Shown here one piece after another: positions 26,260 through 34,020 of a stretch of DNA of 64,000 bases. The stretch's first letter is position 1. Each line of letters starts with the position of its first letter. Under the pieces are notes generated by a model. It saw only the letters and a program-made list of their open reading frames with translations. It was not told the origin of the DNA and ran no database searches. Source of the DNA: Nitrospirota bacterium (lineage in GTDB: Bacteria; Nitrospinota_A; UBA7883; JACRGQ01); NCBI GenBank assembly GCA_024275955.1, contig JAJRYD010000024.1, positions 18,353-82,352 on the forward strand, read 5' to 3'. The position numbers were made by a program, and so were the translations under genes.

Positions 26260-27375
26260 CTAGATAGGGATAATAAAGCTTATCGCGGTGCCTTTGCCGA
26301 GTTTGCTTTTTATATTGATTGAGCCGTTATGGGCCATAACGATATGTTTTACTATCGAGAGACCGAGGCCGGTTCCGCCAAGTTCTCTCGATCTGGCCCT
26401 GTCGACCCTGTAAAACCGTTCCATCAGGCGAGGCACCGATTTCTCTGGTATCCCTTCTCCGGTATCTTGCACTACAAATTCGGCAAAAACGGTGCCTTCT
26501 CTGGCATCTTCCGGCAACAGCGGTTTATTGCTGAGCGGTTTATAATCGGAGTTGTCTATATTCTCTAGTGACAGCTCCAGCGGTCGGTATAATATCTCCA
26601 CGCTTTTGCCTTGCGGGGTATGCTTTATCGAGTTGTCCACGAGGTTTACCATCACCTGCGTCAGCCTGTCTCTGTCGCCTTTTAGTATTATGGTGTTTGC
26701 TTCTACTTTTGCGCTTAGAGTTACTCCTTTTACCTTGGCTGAGTGCGAAAAGGTTTCTACCACGCTTTTCATAAGCTCTTGCGGGTCGATTTCTGTTATT
26801 TTTAGTTTTTCATCTCCCAATTCTATATTTGAGAGTGCCAGCAGGTCTTCAATAAGGCGGTTTAGTCTTCCTGAATGCTTATGTATAGTTTTGAGAAATT
26901 TTTCTGCTACTTTAGGTTCATTTATCGCGCCGTCTATAAGAGTTTCTACAAAACCGTTGATGGCGGTAAGCGGTGTCTTGAGTTCGTGAGAAACATTGGC
27001 TACAAAATCGACCCTCATTCTTTCTATCTTTTTTTGCATCGAAATATCGTGGATGATAATCAGATATTTTTCGTCTCGGCCGGTCTCGTTTAGAGATGTT
27101 ATAGTCGCTGTTACCGACATATGCCTCACCTCCATGCCGCCGCCTATTTCTATTTCGCCGTTAGCGGCTTTTCCGGTTTTAACTATACGTTCAAAAATAT
27201 CTAGAAAGCCGGGGTGCCGTATCAGTTCTGCCGCAGGTTTTTTCTTTATTTTTGTCTCGGCAGAAATCTGGAAAATATTTTTAAAAGAAGTGTTGCACAA
27301 AAGAAACCGTTTTTCCGTGTCAAGTATAGCTACTCCGTCGGTCAGCTCGTCGAGAAACGATTTGCCAAGATTCAT
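26260..27375 (-). CDS. phoR: PhoR-type sensor histidine kinase without membrane anchor
   Basis: 371 residues. A PAS domain (about 8-112), HisKA with the phosphorylated His130 in VSHELKTPLTAI, and an HATPase domain with N box NLVDNSIKHT, G1 DTGEGIP and G2 GTGLGLSIVKHIV. Most PhoR proteins begin with one or two membrane helices; this one opens directly in the PAS domain and looks soluble. Its start overlaps the phoB stop by four bases. It should control PhoB in response to phosphate supply. Confidence 0.9.
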   Translation of the reverse strand: MNLGKSFLDELTDGVAILDTEKRFLLCNTSFKNIFQISAETKIKKKPAAELIRHPGFLDIFERIVKTGKAANGEIEIGGGMEVRHMSVTATITSLNETGRDEKYLIIIHDISMQKKIERMRVDFVANVSHELKTPLTAINGFVETLIDGAINEPKVAEKFLKTIHKHSGRLNRLIEDLLALSNIELGDEKLKITEIDPQELMKSVVETFSHSAKVKGVTLSAKVEANTIILKGDRDRLTQVMVNLVDNSIKHTPQGKSVEILYRPLELSLENIDNSDYKPLSNKPLLPEDAREGTVFAEFVVQDTGEGIPEKSVPRLMERFYRVDRARSRELGGTGLGLSIVKHIVMAHNGSINIKSKLGKGTAISFIIPI

Positions 27376-28067
27376 CTTTCAGGCTCGAATATGTAGCCAA
27401 AGCCTCTTACCGTTTTTATATATTCCGGCTGTTTGGCATCTTTTTCTATCAACGCCCTTAACCTTCTTATATGCACATCTACAGTTCTTGGCTGTACAAA
27501 AGCTTCGCCTTCCCATACATGGTCGAGCAGTTCGTCACGCGAATACGCCTTGCCGGGGTGCTGTACGAGAAAAGATAGAATTTTAAACTCGTACGGCGAG
27601 AGATGTACCTTCCTGCCTTTCACCTTAACCGTAACGGAGTTAAAATCTATAAAAAGCTCTTTGTATCTAAAACTCCTATCGGCCTTCGGCTCGCTTTTCC
27701 CCGTTCTCCTCAGCACAGCTTTAACGCGCGATACCATCTCTTTCACGCTAAAAGGTTTCGAGACATAGTCATCAGCCCCCAGTTCAAGGCCCAGCACCCT
27801 GTCTGTTTCGGATGTTTTGGCAGAGAGGATTATTACAGGTATGTCGCTCATATTCGGGTCGGCTTTTATCTGTTTTAAAAATTCCATTCCCTGAATGCCG
27901 GGCAACATCAGGTCGAGTATCACAAGGATAGGCTTTTTAGATTTTATCCGCGCGAAAGCATCTTCACCGCTGTTTACCGCTTTTGTAGAATAACCGTCTT
28001 TTTTAAGATTGTACTCCAGCAGTTCGCAGATGTCGGATTCGTCCTCCACTATGAGGATATAGCCCAT
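27372..28067 (-). CDS. phoB: PhoB-type response regulator
   Basis: About 231 residues. The receiver domain has the acidic pocket (VEDE), the phosphorylated Asp in VILDLMLPG, and the switch Thr/Lys (SAKTSE, SKPF). The C-terminal OmpR/PhoB winged helix (about 130-230) ends in HIRRLRALIEKDAKQPEYIKTVRGFGYIF. I prefer ATG 28067, which has AAGGGG five bases upstream, over a GTG at 28073 that overlaps the phoU stop. A four-hexamer site upstream of the transporter gene suits this regulator. Confidence 0.93.
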   Translation of the reverse strand: MGYILIVEDESDICELLEYNLKKDGYSTKAVNSGEDAFARIKSKKPILVILDLMLPGIQGMEFLKQIKADPNMSDIPVIILSAKTSETDRVLGLELGADDYVSKPFSVKEMVSRVKAVLRRTGKSEPKADRSFRYKELFIDFNSVTVKVKGRKVHLSPYEFKILSFLVQHPGKAYSRDELLDHVWEGEAFVQPRTVDVHIRRLRALIEKDAKQPEYIKTVRGFGYIFEPER

Positions 28068-28069
28068 CG

Positions 28070-28735
28070 TCACCCCTTATAAATATCAACTTCGGTATGC
28101 CGGACTATTTTACCATCTACCATATATAACACCATCTCGGCGATACCTTCGGAGTGGTCCGCTATCCTTTCGATATATTTGGAGACTGACATTATACCTG
28201 TAGCGGCGGGGATTTTTTCCGGGCTGTTTTTCATAAGCGACAGCAGTTCGTTTACAATCTGATTGCAAAGGGAATCGACAATATCGTCCTCGGCCCTTAC
28301 CTCTTGGGCAAGGCCCGCATCTCTTTCGACAAACGCATCGAGACTTTTCTTTAGCATCATTATTGCTGTCTCCGCCATTTTGGAAATATCTATATGAACT
28401 TCCAGTTTCTTCTCGGTAGATATTTCCAAAACCCTCTCCGAGATATTTACGGCGGTATCGCCCACTGTCTCAAGAGTGTCGATTATCTTTATGGCGGTTG
28501 TAACGAATCTAAGGTCTCTCCCTCGCGGTTTCCTTTGGGCAAGGTAGGTAAGGCAAGCCTCTTCTATCTCTACTTCCATTTTGTTTACCTTGTGGTCATC
28601 TTCTATCACGCTTCGGGCTATGTCGATATCGTAACTGCTTAAAGCTGAAATAGATTTTGCGACCTGTTCCTCCACAAGGCCTCCAAGCCTAAGGACAGAT
28701 TCCTTAAGCCTTTGAAGTTCGTTTCCGTTTTTCAT
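28070..28735 (-). CDS. phoU: Phosphate signalling protein PhoU
   Basis: 221 residues with the two three-helix PhoU repeats. Metal-binding E/D motifs fit the family (DTLETVGDTAVNISERV and KYIERIADHSEGIAEMV). PhoU links phosphate transport to PhoR signalling. The gene sits between the Na/Pi symporter gene and phoB, with an eight-base gap and a near overlap. No pstSCAB genes are present here. Confidence 0.95.
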   Translation of the reverse strand: MKNGNELQRLKESVLRLGGLVEEQVAKSISALSSYDIDIARSVIEDDHKVNKMEVEIEEACLTYLAQRKPRGRDLRFVTTAIKIIDTLETVGDTAVNISERVLEISTEKKLEVHIDISKMAETAIMMLKKSLDAFVERDAGLAQEVRAEDDIVDSLCNQIVNELLSLMKNSPEKIPAATGIMSVSKYIERIADHSEGIAEMVLYMVDGKIVRHTEVDIYKG

Positions 28736-28743
28736 TCTTTCCT

Positions 28744-30435
28744 TTACGCTTTTTCTTCGGCTACCGCTTCGGCTATGTTTAGGGCATGGTCTTTTACACG
28801 TCTGTAGTCATTAAGCATATCTGTGAAAATCATCGTAATAAGAGGCTCTTTACGCAGGTCGGAAATCCTCGCGATATGCTGTTCACGCAGTTGTCTTACT
28901 TTGTGAGTAAGTGTCTGGGAATGCGTATCGGCTTTTACAAGAATATCTCTGTTTCTTTTGCCGCACCCATCGTTTATCAGCTTGATGTAGGCAAGAATAT
29001 CTGCGTGAAGCTTTTCGATGTCGTTCCTTTCCTCTTCGGGTAGCTGGAGGTTGGAGTTTTCAAGCCTTAGGTGCAGTTTTAATATTTTTTCGATGTAGTC
29101 GCTTATAGATTCGTACTCATCGGCCATCCGCAACTGCCGTCTGCCAAAGGAGGTAACATCGTGAGAGTGGGCCGAAGCTAACAGCTCTGTGAGGAATATT
29201 GAAATCTCGTTTTGCATTATGTCGAGAGATTTTTCGCCTTCAAAAACCTTCTCGGCGGCACCCCTCTCTACTTTTTTCGCTCCTACGGCGCTACTAAGGT
29301 TATCCATCATTGCTTCCGTTGTCTTTCCCATTTTTTGAATTTCGGCATAAGAGTTATTAAGGGCGACGGATGGTGTCTCCAGCATTGCTGTATTGAGGTG
29401 GGTGAGATGGCGGTCTTCCGTAGCCTTTGCCGGTACCAGCTTTAGCAAAAGCTTTTCCATCTGCTTTATGAACGGTATAAAGAGAATGGTATTGGTAACG
29501 TTGAACCCTGTGTGGACAGTCGCTATTCCAAGTATTACATAAGGAAAACTCTCGACCCCGTCTTTAAGCGCCATCATCCCGGGGTCGAGACCTAGAAAGC
29601 TTTTTACAATAGATATGTAAACAGGGAAAAGAGCGGTAATCCATAATACGCCGAGAAGATTGAAAATTATATGGCCATATGCCGCGCGTTTCGCGTTTGT
29701 AGAAGCGCCTATAGATGCCAGCCAGGCGGTGATGGTGGTGCCGATATTTTCGCCAAGCACCAGCGCGGCGGCCGACTCGAACTCTATCACGCCGGTAGAG
29801 GCAAGCCCCATCGTTATGGCAAGCGTGGCGGAGGAGGACTGAACTATAAAGGTAAGCATACAGCCGATAAACGCAAGCTTTAGAACCCCAAAGTAGGTAC
29901 CGGCCTCAAACATATGGAACCATGTCACAAATTCCGGCAGACTGCGCATAGGCTTGAATCCGTTTTTCATAAGCTCAAGACCAAAAAAGACCATGCCGAC
30001 TCCCATTACCGTCATCGCGAGAAACTTCACTTTTTCGTTTTTCGAGAAAAGATAGAAAAAGGAGGCGATACCAAGCATCGGCAAGCCGTATTTCCCGATT
30101 TTTAAAACAAGAATCCAGCCGGTAATGGTGGTGCCTATATTCGCTCCAAATATTACCCCGATAGCTTGTAAAAGTGTCATCACCCCGCTGTTTACAAGGC
30201 CTACCACCATTACAGTGGTGATGGAGCTGGACTGGACTATACATGTGAACAAAACGCCGACAGTAAGCGCCACAAACCTGTTGTTGGTAACGGCGCCTAT
30301 AAGGCTTCGTAAACGCTCCCCCGCGATGGTCTGCATTCCGTCGGAAAGAAACCTCATCCCAAGCAAAAATATGCCGAGACCGCCTACCGCCTTGAAAGCC
30401 ATCTTGGAAACCAATTCCATATCCATCAAAAACAA
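28744..30435 (-). CDS. Sodium/phosphate cotransporter with PhoU-like tail
   Basis: 563 residues of the NptA/YjbB type. Membrane helices fill residues 10-315 and include two copies of the QSSS motif typical of NaPi-II symporters (CIVQSSSITTVMVVGLVNSG and FIVQSSSATLAITMGLASTG). Residues 350-560 are helical and resemble a PhoU domain. It imports or exports phosphate with sodium. First gene of the phosphate operon, preceded by a Pho-box array. Confidence 0.93.
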   Translation of the reverse strand: MFLMDMELVSKMAFKAVGGLGIFLLGMRFLSDGMQTIAGERLRSLIGAVTNNRFVALTVGVLFTCIVQSSSITTVMVVGLVNSGVMTLLQAIGVIFGANIGTTITGWILVLKIGKYGLPMLGIASFFYLFSKNEKVKFLAMTVMGVGMVFFGLELMKNGFKPMRSLPEFVTWFHMFEAGTYFGVLKLAFIGCMLTFIVQSSSATLAITMGLASTGVIEFESAAALVLGENIGTTITAWLASIGASTNAKRAAYGHIIFNLLGVLWITALFPVYISIVKSFLGLDPGMMALKDGVESFPYVILGIATVHTGFNVTNTILFIPFIKQMEKLLLKLVPAKATEDRHLTHLNTAMLETPSVALNNSYAEIQKMGKTTEAMMDNLSSAVGAKKVERGAAEKVFEGEKSLDIMQNEISIFLTELLASAHSHDVTSFGRRQLRMADEYESISDYIEKILKLHLRLENSNLQLPEEERNDIEKLHADILAYIKLINDGCGKRNRDILVKADTHSQTLTHKVRQLREQHIARISDLRKEPLITMIFTDMLNDYRRVKDHALNIAEAVAEEKA

Positions 30436-30499
30436 TCCTCTAAAAAAGTATGTTAAATCTCTTTGCTTCAGCCAATCAGGAGAAAGCCTACAGAAACGA

Positions 30500-30538
30500 T
30501 GTTAACCGTTTGTGAACCGAATATTAAGATTATGTTAA
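30500..30538 (-). promoter_or_regulatory. Pho-box array: four hexamers in 11-bp phase
   Basis: On the plus strand TGTTAA (30500), TGTGAA (30511), TATTAA (30522) and TGTTAA (30533) start exactly 11 bases apart with five-base spacers. On the coding strand these read TTAACA-N5-TTAATA-N5-TTCACA-N5-TTAACA, close to the direct-repeat sites of PhoB/PhoP regulators. The array ends 65 bases upstream of the symporter start, where activation of the whole phosphate operon would be expected. Confidence 0.75.
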
Positions 30539-30580
30539 GACTACACTAACGGCGTGGGGTTGGGCAGTAGCTGGGTTGCC

Positions 30581-30671
30581 TTTAGCTTCGCTGACGCTTG
30601 CAGAAACTCATTTTATCTGAAAAACTGATGTAACTTGTTTTGACATACCCGCACCCGCTCTGCATACTTTT
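30581..30671 (-). repeat. 91-bp repeat, uninterrupted copy (pairs with 41552-41642)
   Basis: About 92% identical by eye (seven mismatches) to the reverse complement of 41552-41642. Neither copy encodes a plausible protein. This copy continues smoothly into TTGCC at 30575-30580, whereas the other is interrupted at that point by MITE copy E. A shorter related piece (GAGTTTCTG...GCAAAGCTAAAG) lies near 61627. Confidence 0.8.
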
Positions 30672-30849
30672 TGTTTTAATCAAAGATGGTAGAAGCTTTG
30701 GATTGATTAAAATAGTCGAACCTGAAAAAGCTGTTTATTGTTTAAACGATTATAAAAACCTTTCCCTTTTTAAGAAGGGAAGGCGGCGTGAGCCTGTCGA
30801 ACTCCGGAAGGATTACCAATAAGAACCACCCCCGCCCTTCGGGCGACCC

Positions 30850-30881
30850 CCTCCTTCCGCTTCGCTAAGGAGGAGTTTTTT
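30850..30881 (+). terminator. Terminator-like hairpin with T run
   Basis: CCTCCTT pairs with AAGGAGG around a CCGCTTCGCT loop, followed within three bases by TTTTTT. A second small hairpin (TTCCCTT...AAGGGAA) lies near 30762. Apart from repeats I see no gene between 30436 and 31409; the frame at 30640-30822 looks accidental. Confidence 0.45.
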
Positions 30882-30950
30882 GCAAAGAACCCTTGAGTTC
30901 AATAACCATCTTTTCGATTGCTTCTTCATTTTTCTTGCGATTTCCAAAGA

Positions 30951-31079
30951 GGGACTGTTTCCAAAAGAGTTTTTTGAGCAGTTTAAGGAAAAGTTTATTT
31001 TCTAACTTCTTTAAAATAGAACCGTTAGAGAGTGGCAAGTTGTAGCAAAATCAAGATTGTCTTATTCGGCAACAGCCCC
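30951..31079 (+). mobile_element. 129-bp MITE-like family, copy C
   Basis: Begins GGGACTGTTTCC and ends GGCAACAGCCCC, with a perfect five-base duplication AAAGA on both sides (30946-30950 and 31080-31084). Somewhat more diverged internally than copies E and F. Confidence 0.9.
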
Positions 31080-31198
31080 AAAGAGTAAAAACCGATATTA
31101 AGCTTTATTCGCAGTATGAAGCAACTTTATCAGGGACGACTAAAATAGGTTGGTACCTCGTTTTCGCACGTTCAATTAAGATCGCTCGCAATGGGAGG

Positions 31199-31418
31199 TT
31201 GCCGGGGAGTTTTATTTTCCGCTTGCGGTGGAACAGGTGGTTATCGCCTGCGGGTCATTCGTAGCATAGCTTTTCCCAGCTACCCCTGCAATCCACAGGC
31301 AAGAGGTGCCTGTGCCACTAAAGCTATGAGCGCCTCGCCGGTAGGCGATAGCGGTGTGTGCTTGGCAAAAGGGCGTGAGTTTTTTAGATATTTATCTACC
31401 GTGTGGCGACTACCGCCT
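31199..31418. repeat. REP-containing repeat block R1
   Basis: The first 143 bases match 43271-43413 at roughly 90% identity, and the tail (31329-31418) matches 33158-33245. It contains two palindromic units in opposite orientation: CAGGTG...CGCCTG at 31234-31250 and CACAGGC...GCCTGTG at 31294-31314. The tail overlaps the last codons and stop of queC, so the queC C-terminus is partly made of repeat sequence. Confidence 0.75.
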
Positions 31419-32096
31419 CCCGTGCAACGGGTCGTCTAGGCCGGCTTCTTCAAACCCCTTTTTCCTAAGCAGGCAAGAATCGCAAAGACCGCACGGCGTA
31501 TCGTTTGCCGGCGAGTAACAGCTATGCGTAAAAGAAAAATCGACCCCAAGCTTTGTGCCGAGCTTAAAAATCTGCCCTTTGGTCTTATCTATAAGCGGGG
31601 TGCGGATTTTTATCTTACCTTTGCCTTCCACGCCGATTTTTGTGGCGAGGTTTGCCATTTTCTCGAAAGAGTCTATATACTCCGGCCTACAATCTGGGTA
31701 TCCGCTAAAATCGACGGCGTTCACCCCTATAAAAATATCTCCGGTACCTATACTCTCCGCCCAGCCAAGCGCCAACGAAAGAAAAATGGTATTGCGGGCC
31801 GGAACGTAAGTAACAGGTATGCCGTTAAAAATCTCGTCCATCGAGCGTCCATGGGGAACCGGCACGCCGCCAGTAAGAGCCGACTGCGATATAGAGCCAA
31901 GATTTATCTTAAGCAGTTTATGCTCCGCCACCTTAAAGTTACCTGCCTGCCTTGCCGATGTTATCAGCTCTGTGTCGTTGCGTTGTCCGTAGTCGATAGT
32001 AAGGGCATAAATCTCGTAACCTTCCTTTACCGCTATCGCAAGCGTGGTGGCGCTATCTGCCCCGCCGGATAAAAGAACTACAGCTTTTTTACTCAT
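31410..32096 (-). CDS. queC: 7-cyano-7-deazaguanine synthase QueC
   Basis: 228 residues, usual length. The PP-loop ATP-binding motif VVLLSGGADSATTL opens the protein. The zinc-binding cysteines are at the end (CYSPANDTPCGLCDSCLLRKKGF). QueC converts 7-carboxy-7-deazaguanine to preQ0 in queuosine synthesis. No other que genes are in the window. The last eight or so residues fall inside repeat block R1. Confidence 0.96.
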   Translation of the reverse strand: MSKKAVVLLSGGADSATTLAIAVKEGYEIYALTIDYGQRNDTELITSARQAGNFKVAEHKLLKINLGSISQSALTGGVPVPHGRSMDEIFNGIPVTYVPARNTIFLSLALGWAESIGTGDIFIGVNAVDFSGYPDCRPEYIDSFEKMANLATKIGVEGKGKIKIRTPLIDKTKGQIFKLGTKLGVDFSFTHSCYSPANDTPCGLCDSCLLRKKGFEEAGLDDPLHGRR

Positions 32097-32303
32097 CGTG
32101 TGGCGATTTTACATTGTTTTGGGAGGAAGGGGAGAGGGAAAAGAGGGAGTCCCCAGAGGCAAGCCTGTGGAATTATCTCTTTCGGGCTATTAGAAATGGA
32201 AACCTAAAGGTTCTCACGCCTACCATGCTATCAAATTTTTCCACTTCACTGGAAATTAGAAACTAAAACCTGTGCATAGAGATTTCCCGTTTCACGGGAA
32301 CCA

Positions 32304-32417
32304 CAGGCGGTAGCCGCCTGCGTCACCAAGGATATAATATATCACCAAAGAATCTATTTACCGCCATGCGGTGGCACAGGCATCTTTTGCCTGTGTACTG
32401 TCCACAAGGGACAGTAC
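32304..32417 (-). repeat. REP palindromes downstream of the RAYT gene
   Basis: Three stems lie here. CAGGCGG-TAG-CCGCCTG (32304-32320) is perfect. CACAGGC...GCCTGTG (32375-32395), read on the minus strand, continues into GCCACCGC like the other units. GTACTGTCC-ACAAG-GGACAGTAC (32395-32417) is a perfect nine-pair hairpin ending three bases from the RAYT stop and may end its transcript. The stretch 32097-32303 shows no gene. Confidence 0.7.
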
Positions 32418-32420
32418 AAA

Positions 32421-32912
32421 CTAATATCTAGCTTCCATAATTACCAGCCAGTTGTAATCTTCCGGCCTTTCAACCAGAGCAGACTTTACCGGATTATTTT
32501 GAATATATTCACACTTTTCTCGCCACTCATCCTCATCCATGATGATGCGATCAAACGATTCATCCTGCCAAAAAGCTCCTCTTCTGTTTAACAAAAGATT
32601 TACCTTTCTTGCCGATACCCCTTTCAGAACCCTCAAGATTTCTCCAAGAGAAAAGTAATCGCCGTTATCTTTCGGAAGAGGACTGGAAATAAGATGGACA
32701 TGATCCGGCATTACTACTGCGACGGAGAGTTCGTACTTCCTTCCATGATCATATTTTATGGTTTTTAGAACTTCATCCCTTCCCTTAGCTGGCAAACTTA
32801 CCTTCCCTTTTGTTCTAAAGGTAACGAAATACGATGAACCACCCATTTGCCAGTGAGGCAGGTTTCTTTTTGTTATCTGTAGATTTCTGGAATTGATTTC
32901 AGGTTTCCCCAC
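32421..32912 (-). CDS. REP-associated tyrosine transposase (RAYT, Y1 family)
   Basis: 163 residues with the Y1/HUH nuclease features: the HUH motif H71-V-H73 in VMPDHVHLI and the probable catalytic Tyr136 in YIQNNPVKSALV. The GSSYFVTFRTKG start and GAFWQDESFDRII segment fit the RAYT branch of IS200/IS605-like enzymes. RAYTs cut and join REP palindromes. REP units flank this gene in opposite orientations at 32375-32395 and 32940-32960. The reading frame is complete. Confidence 0.9.
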   Translation of the reverse strand: MGKPEINSRNLQITKRNLPHWQMGGSSYFVTFRTKGKVSLPAKGRDEVLKTIKYDHGRKYELSVAVVMPDHVHLISSPLPKDNGDYFSLGEILRVLKGVSARKVNLLLNRRGAFWQDESFDRIIMDEDEWREKCEYIQNNPVKSALVERPEDYNWLVIMEARY

Positions 32913-32939
32913 GATTGGATAATAGCATGCTTGTTAACC

Positions 32940-32960
32940 CACAGGCGAGAGGCGCCTGTG
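32940..32960 (+). repeat. REP palindrome upstream of the RAYT gene
   Basis: CACAGGCG and CGCCTGTG form a perfect eight-pair stem with an AGAGG loop, followed by CCACCAAG as in the other units. It lies 28 bases upstream of the RAYT start and in the opposite orientation to the unit at 32375. Confidence 0.75.
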
Positions 32961-32994
32961 CCACCAAGAGAGATTGTTTTGCTACGCTCATAAT

Positions 32995-33123
32995 GGGGCT
33001 GTTGCCCAATGAGATAAATTTGATTTTCCTACAAATTACCAATTCCTAAAGGCTCCATTTTTAAGAAGTTAGAAAATGAACTTCTCCTTAAAATGCTCAA
33101 AAAACTCTTTTGGAAACAGCCCC
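32995..33123 (-). mobile_element. 129-bp MITE-like family, copy D
   Basis: Inverted relative to most copies: begins GGGGCTGTTGCC and ends GGAAACAGCCC. The flanks are a perfect five-base duplication, ATAAT (32990-32994 and 33124-33128). It sits between the RAYT-flanking REP and repeat block R3. Confidence 0.9.
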
Positions 33124-33157
33124 ATAATGAGAAACAGTGGGCTACATCGCGCAACTA

Positions 33158-33245
33158 ACGCCTCGCCGATAGGCGACAGCAGTGCGCTTGGCAAAAGGGT
33201 GTGAGCTTTTTAATTTATCTACCGCGTGGCGACTGCCGGTTCCAC
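33158..33245. repeat. Repeat block R3 (partial copy of R1)
   Basis: Matches 31329-31418: GCCTCGCCGATAGGCGAC and then GCTTGGCAAAAGGGTGTGAG and the TTTATCTACCG...GTGGCGACT stretch are shared. No coding content. It fills the gap between MITE copy D and the gene at 33271. Confidence 0.65.
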
Positions 33246-33270
33246 ACCATGTGGTGGCCAGCTCCATGCC

Positions 33271-34020
33271 CTAGCGTGGGTGAACGACTACTACCTTGCT
33301 TCTTGTGCCTTTGGTTCGTTCTACTTTTAGTTTCAGTTTTTTAATCGTATCAAAAGTATGTTGGGGGAAGCTGTCAGCCTTACCGGCATGTTCCATCGCT
33401 TCTAGTAGCGAGACGATGGTAACAAGGTCGCACCCTACATCTACATCGGTAACTTCTTCCAGTATTTTAAGGCTCTCACCGGCCTCTTTTGCTTCTCTTG
33501 CAAAGTTCGAAAGCTCCGCCCCTTGGCTAAAAATTTTTGTGTAATTGAATTTAAGGCCGGATTTCAGGCCGATAAGGTATATCCCCCCCTCTCCCGAAGG
33601 GCCGAGAACAACCCCGCCGTTAGCGGAGAGAGCAGAAAAAGCGGAATCTATATGCCTTGCCGTAAGTGCAGGCGAGTCACTGCCTATCATCACGCTAGCG
33701 GTAGCGCCGTTGCCCAAGTCGTAGTGAAAGGAGGCGTTTATCCTCTCTACAAAATCGCCCGGATGCTGTGGGACAGCTACAACTTTCTTACCAGCAAGAT
33801 GCTCATTGGCAAAACTTAGCATCTCTGCCTTTTGCTCGAACGGTGTGTAGTTTAGTATCACCCTATCGGCGGCAGTTTTACCTGCGGCGGTAAGAGTATC
33901 TTTTAAAAAAGCGCCGTAGAGCAGGCAGATGTCGTCTTCGTTCAGCGGGGAGCTTTCCAAAAGCCGTTTCTTTACCATCCCCTTAACCGGAGCTTTGGCA
34001 AAAACTATAAGGGAGTTCAT
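33271..34020 (-). CDS. TIGR04282/DUF2064 family glycosyltransferase-like protein
   Basis: 249 residues. The opening FAKAPVKGMVKKRLL and the central VMIGSDSPALTARHIDSAFSAL with LGPSGEGGIYLIGL are hallmarks of this nucleotide-sugar-transferase-like family, which has a GT-A fold related to MobA and CofC. The biological reaction is not established. It starts exactly where alaS ends, so the two are probably co-transcribed. Confidence 0.85.
   Translation of the reverse strand: MNSLIVFAKAPVKGMVKKRLLESSPLNEDDICLLYGAFLKDTLTAAGKTAADRVILNYTPFEQKAEMLSFANEHLAGKKVVAVPQHPGDFVERINASFHYDLGNGATASVMIGSDSPALTARHIDSAFSALSANGGVVLGPSGEGGIYLIGLKSGLKFNYTKIFSQGAELSNFAREAKEAGESLKILEEVTDVDVGCDLVTIVSLLEAMEHAGKADSFPQHTFDTIKKLKLKVERTKGTRSKVVVVHPR

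Noticed and set aside
30640..30822. 60-codon plus-strand frame in the repeat zone
   Set aside because: It starts inside the 91-bp repeat, has no ribosome site, and its product shows no recognisable pattern.
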